Part shown: positions 62,486 through 64,000 of the stretch, in pieces
Layout: every line of letters starts with the position of its first letter
How positions within the stretch are numbered: the first letter of the stretch is position 1
The notes under the pieces: generated by a model
The model's database searches: none
Told to the model about the DNA's origin: nothing
The model's input: the letters and a program-made list of their open reading frames with translations, nothing else
Program-made: the position numbers and the translations under genes
NCBI GenBank assembly: GCA_017853575.1
Contig: JAFMJI010000001.1
Span: 1-64,000, forward strand
Direction: 5' to 3'
Length of the DNA: 64,000 nt
From: Chitinophagaceae bacterium
Lineage (GTDB): Bacteria; Bacteroidota; Bacteroidia; Chitinophagales; Chitinophagaceae

Positions 62486-62493
62486 TATCTTTG
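62486..62493 (+). promoter_or_regulatory. -7 box TATCTTTG (alpha-oxoamine synthase gene)
   Basis: It matches TAnnTTTG, 25 bases before the ATG at 62519. No good -33 element was found. Confidence 0.45.
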
Positions 62494-62518
62494 CATAATT
62501 AAACCCAATCCCGTCATC

Positions 62519-63775
62519 ATGGCAGATATTTTCGAAAGACTCATCAAAAACTACGGCCCCATCGGCCAGCACCGTGAAAGAGCCCATGGATATTTTGCAT
62601 TTCCAAAATTGGAGGGTGAAATCGGATCCAGAATGAACTTCAGAGGAAAAGAGAAGATTGTTTGGAGCTTGAATAATTACCTCGGACTTGCCAACCATCC
62701 AGAAGTGAGAAAAGCGGATGCAGATGCTGGAGCTAAGTACGGTTTGGCTTTGCCCATGGGAGCAAGAATGATGAGTGGCAACTCGAATTTTCATGAGCAA
62801 CTTGAAAAGGAATTGGCAGCTTTTGAAATGAAAGAAGATGCCATCCTCCTCAACTTTGGATATCAGGGGATGGTGAGCCTGATCGACGTGCTTTGCTCAA
62901 GACATGATGTGATCGTTTATGATGCAGAAAGCCATGCATGTATCATTGATGGATTGAGATTGCATACCGGACATCGCTTTGTATTCAAACACAATGATAT
63001 TGCTGACTGTGAAAAACAACTGCAACGTGCACAGGCCTTGATCGACAAACAAAATGCAGGAGGAATTCTTCTCATCACCGAAGGTGTGTTTGGAATGGCT
63101 GGTGATCAAGGAAAACTCAAAGAAATAGTCGCCCTTAAATCAAAACATAATTTCAGGTTGTTGGTAGATGATGCACATGGATTTGGAACCTTGGGTAAAA
63201 CTGGTGCCGGCGCCGGAGAAGAGCAGGGTGTACAAGAAGAAATCGACTTGTACTTTTCAACATTTGCAAAATCCATGGCTTCAATTGGTGCATTCATTGC
63301 AGGACCAAAGCAAATCATTGATTATATCAGATACAACATCAGAAGTCAGATTTTTGCAAAGTCGCTCCCTATGCCGCTTGTAATTGGAAACCTGAAAAGA
63401 TTGGAGTTGTTGAAAACACAGCCCGCACTCAAAGACAAACTTTGGGAGAATGCACTCAAACTTCAAAATGGACTTAAGCAAAAAGGGTTTGATATTGGCA
63501 AAACCGACTCTGTAGTAACGCCTGTTTATATGAAAGGTGGGGTTGAAGAAGCAACTTCAATGGTTACCGACCTGAGAGAAAATTATAATATCTTCTGTTC
63601 AATTGTTGTATACCCTGTCATTCCAAAAGGTCATATCATATTCAGACTCATCCCAACTGCTGTTCATACAGACGAGGATATCCAATTAACACTAAAAGCG
63701 TTTGAGGAGACCAAGATGAAGTTGGACCAGGGTGCATACAAGAGTGAAGTAATTCCTCAAATGGCTGAAGCATAA
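62519..63775 (+). CDS. Alpha-oxoamine synthase (serine palmitoyltransferase-like)
   Basis: 418 residues of the PLP family that condenses an amino acid with an acyl-CoA or acyl-ACP. K251 (STFAKSMAS) is the PLP lysine and LVDDAHGFGTLG at about 215-226 stacks on it. SPT, 8-amino-7-oxononanoate synthase and 2-amino-3-ketobutyrate ligase are hard to separate; SPT or a cysteate-type acyltransferase is favoured because Bacteroidota make sphingolipids and sulfonolipids and no bio gene adjoins. It is two bases before ubiX. Confidence 0.85.
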   Translation: MADIFERLIKNYGPIGQHRERAHGYFAFPKLEGEIGSRMNFRGKEKIVWSLNNYLGLANHPEVRKADADAGAKYGLALPMGARMMSGNSNFHEQLEKELAAFEMKEDAILLNFGYQGMVSLIDVLCSRHDVIVYDAESHACIIDGLRLHTGHRFVFKHNDIADCEKQLQRAQALIDKQNAGGILLITEGVFGMAGDQGKLKEIVALKSKHNFRLLVDDAHGFGTLGKTGAGAGEEQGVQEEIDLYFSTFAKSMASIGAFIAGPKQIIDYIRYNIRSQIFAKSLPMPLVIGNLKRLELLKTQPALKDKLWENALKLQNGLKQKGFDIGKTDSVVTPVYMKGGVEEATSMVTDLRENYNIFCSIVVYPVIPKGHIIFRLIPTAVHTDEDIQLTLKAFEETKMKLDQGAYKSEVIPQMAEA

Positions 63776-63777
63776 CA

Positions 63778-64000
63778 ATGTCTGAAAAAAAGATTGTAAT
63801 CGCCATCACTGGCGCAAGTGGCTCTATTTATGCAAATCTTCTTATTAAGAAGTTAGGCATGATTAAAGAACAATGGAATGAAGTCGCCATCGTATTTTCT
63901 GACAATGCCAAAACTGTTTGGAAAACTGAGTTGGGAAATGAAGATTACAATCAATTGCCTTATCCCATATTCGAGAAAGCAGATTTCAATGCCCCATTTG
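63778..64000 (+). CDS. UbiX-like flavin prenyltransferase (partial, runs off the window)
   Basis: The first 74 codons are present, cut at the window edge. The N-terminus IVIAITGASGSIYANLLIKK is the FMN-binding loop of the UbiX/PAD1 flavoprotein family, which makes prenylated FMN for UbiD-type decarboxylases. It starts two bases after the alpha-oxoamine synthase stop, so the two are probably co-transcribed. Confidence 0.9.
   Translation, partial: MSEKKIVIAITGASGSIYANLLIKKLGMIKEQWNEVAIVFSDNAKTVWKTELGNEDYNQLPYPIFEKADFNAPF

Overview
The window looks like a chromosomal segment of a low-GC Bacteroidota, most likely a Chitinophagaceae-type genome (genus not resolvable by eye). The signs are a PorW/SprE-type secretion protein, a DAHP synthase fused to a C-terminal chorismate mutase, a bacterial SPT-like acyltransferase, NQ-type housekeeping genes typical of the phylum, no recognisable Shine-Dalgarno sequences, and many Bacteroidota-type -7 boxes (TAnnTTTG) just upstream of start codons. 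No phage, insertion sequence or CRISPR array is visible. Coding density is very high: no stretch over about 300 bases lacks a gene.

Layout. 1-157: tRNA-Ala(GGC) followed downstream by a duplicated 3' end broken by a 20-bp GC palindrome. 250-7950: GMC oxidoreductase, RRM protein, queuosine-precursor transporter, PEP carboxylase, GNAT, a SprT-like protein and three small membrane proteins including AtpZ. 8048-13860: PorW/SprE, PBP1A and an RlpA-like protein. 13962-18905: a D-Ala-D-Ala dipeptidase followed by a tight five-gene operon (SDR, ROK, SIS, MetE-like, metallo-beta-lactamase fold) of unknown pathway. 18902-26450: a seven-gene Phe/Tyr operon on the minus strand (pheA, aminotransferase, tyrA, DAHPS-chorismate mutase, aroB, aroA, aroC), led by a short peptide rich in Phe and Tyr codons and a terminator/antiterminator pair, i.e. 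a classical attenuator. 26452-30251: DEAD-box helicase, a small Ala-rich lipoprotein with its own terminator, then a sigma factor paired with a membrane-anchored trypsin-like protease that carries an anti-sigma-like N-terminus. 30259-41203: nucleotidyltransferase, PLP enzyme, secreted unknowns, LipB, RluD-type synthase, SGNH hydrolase, and a minus-strand operon PAP2-CorC/HlyC-SDR-kynureninase-PyrF. 41348-51455: GlmM, cysteine desulfurase, MutS, a phospholipase-D-type synthase, a flavin-reductase-like split-barrel protein, RsmG, glycosyltransferase, FolC. 51457-58915: Nudix, secreted DPBB-like protein, rRNA m5C methyltransferase, M28 peptidase, and three-subunit transhydrogenase (pntA1-pntA2-pntB). 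58973-64000: an internally shortened methyltransferase relative, DHFR, thymidylate synthase, PafA-type phosphatase, an alpha-oxoamine synthase and the start of ubiX.

How it fits together. Most of the window is core metabolism (aromatic amino acids, folate/dTMP, pyrimidines, redox balance, cell envelope). The strongest regulatory discovery is the Phe/Tyr attenuator at 26275-26447. The least explained parts are the VanX-SDR-ROK-SIS-MetE-like-MBL cluster, the sigma factor/protease pair, and the shortened methyltransferase. A general structural feature is that all twelve convergent gene pairs meet within 27 bp or overlap, five of them by exactly four bases, leaving no room for ordinary terminators.
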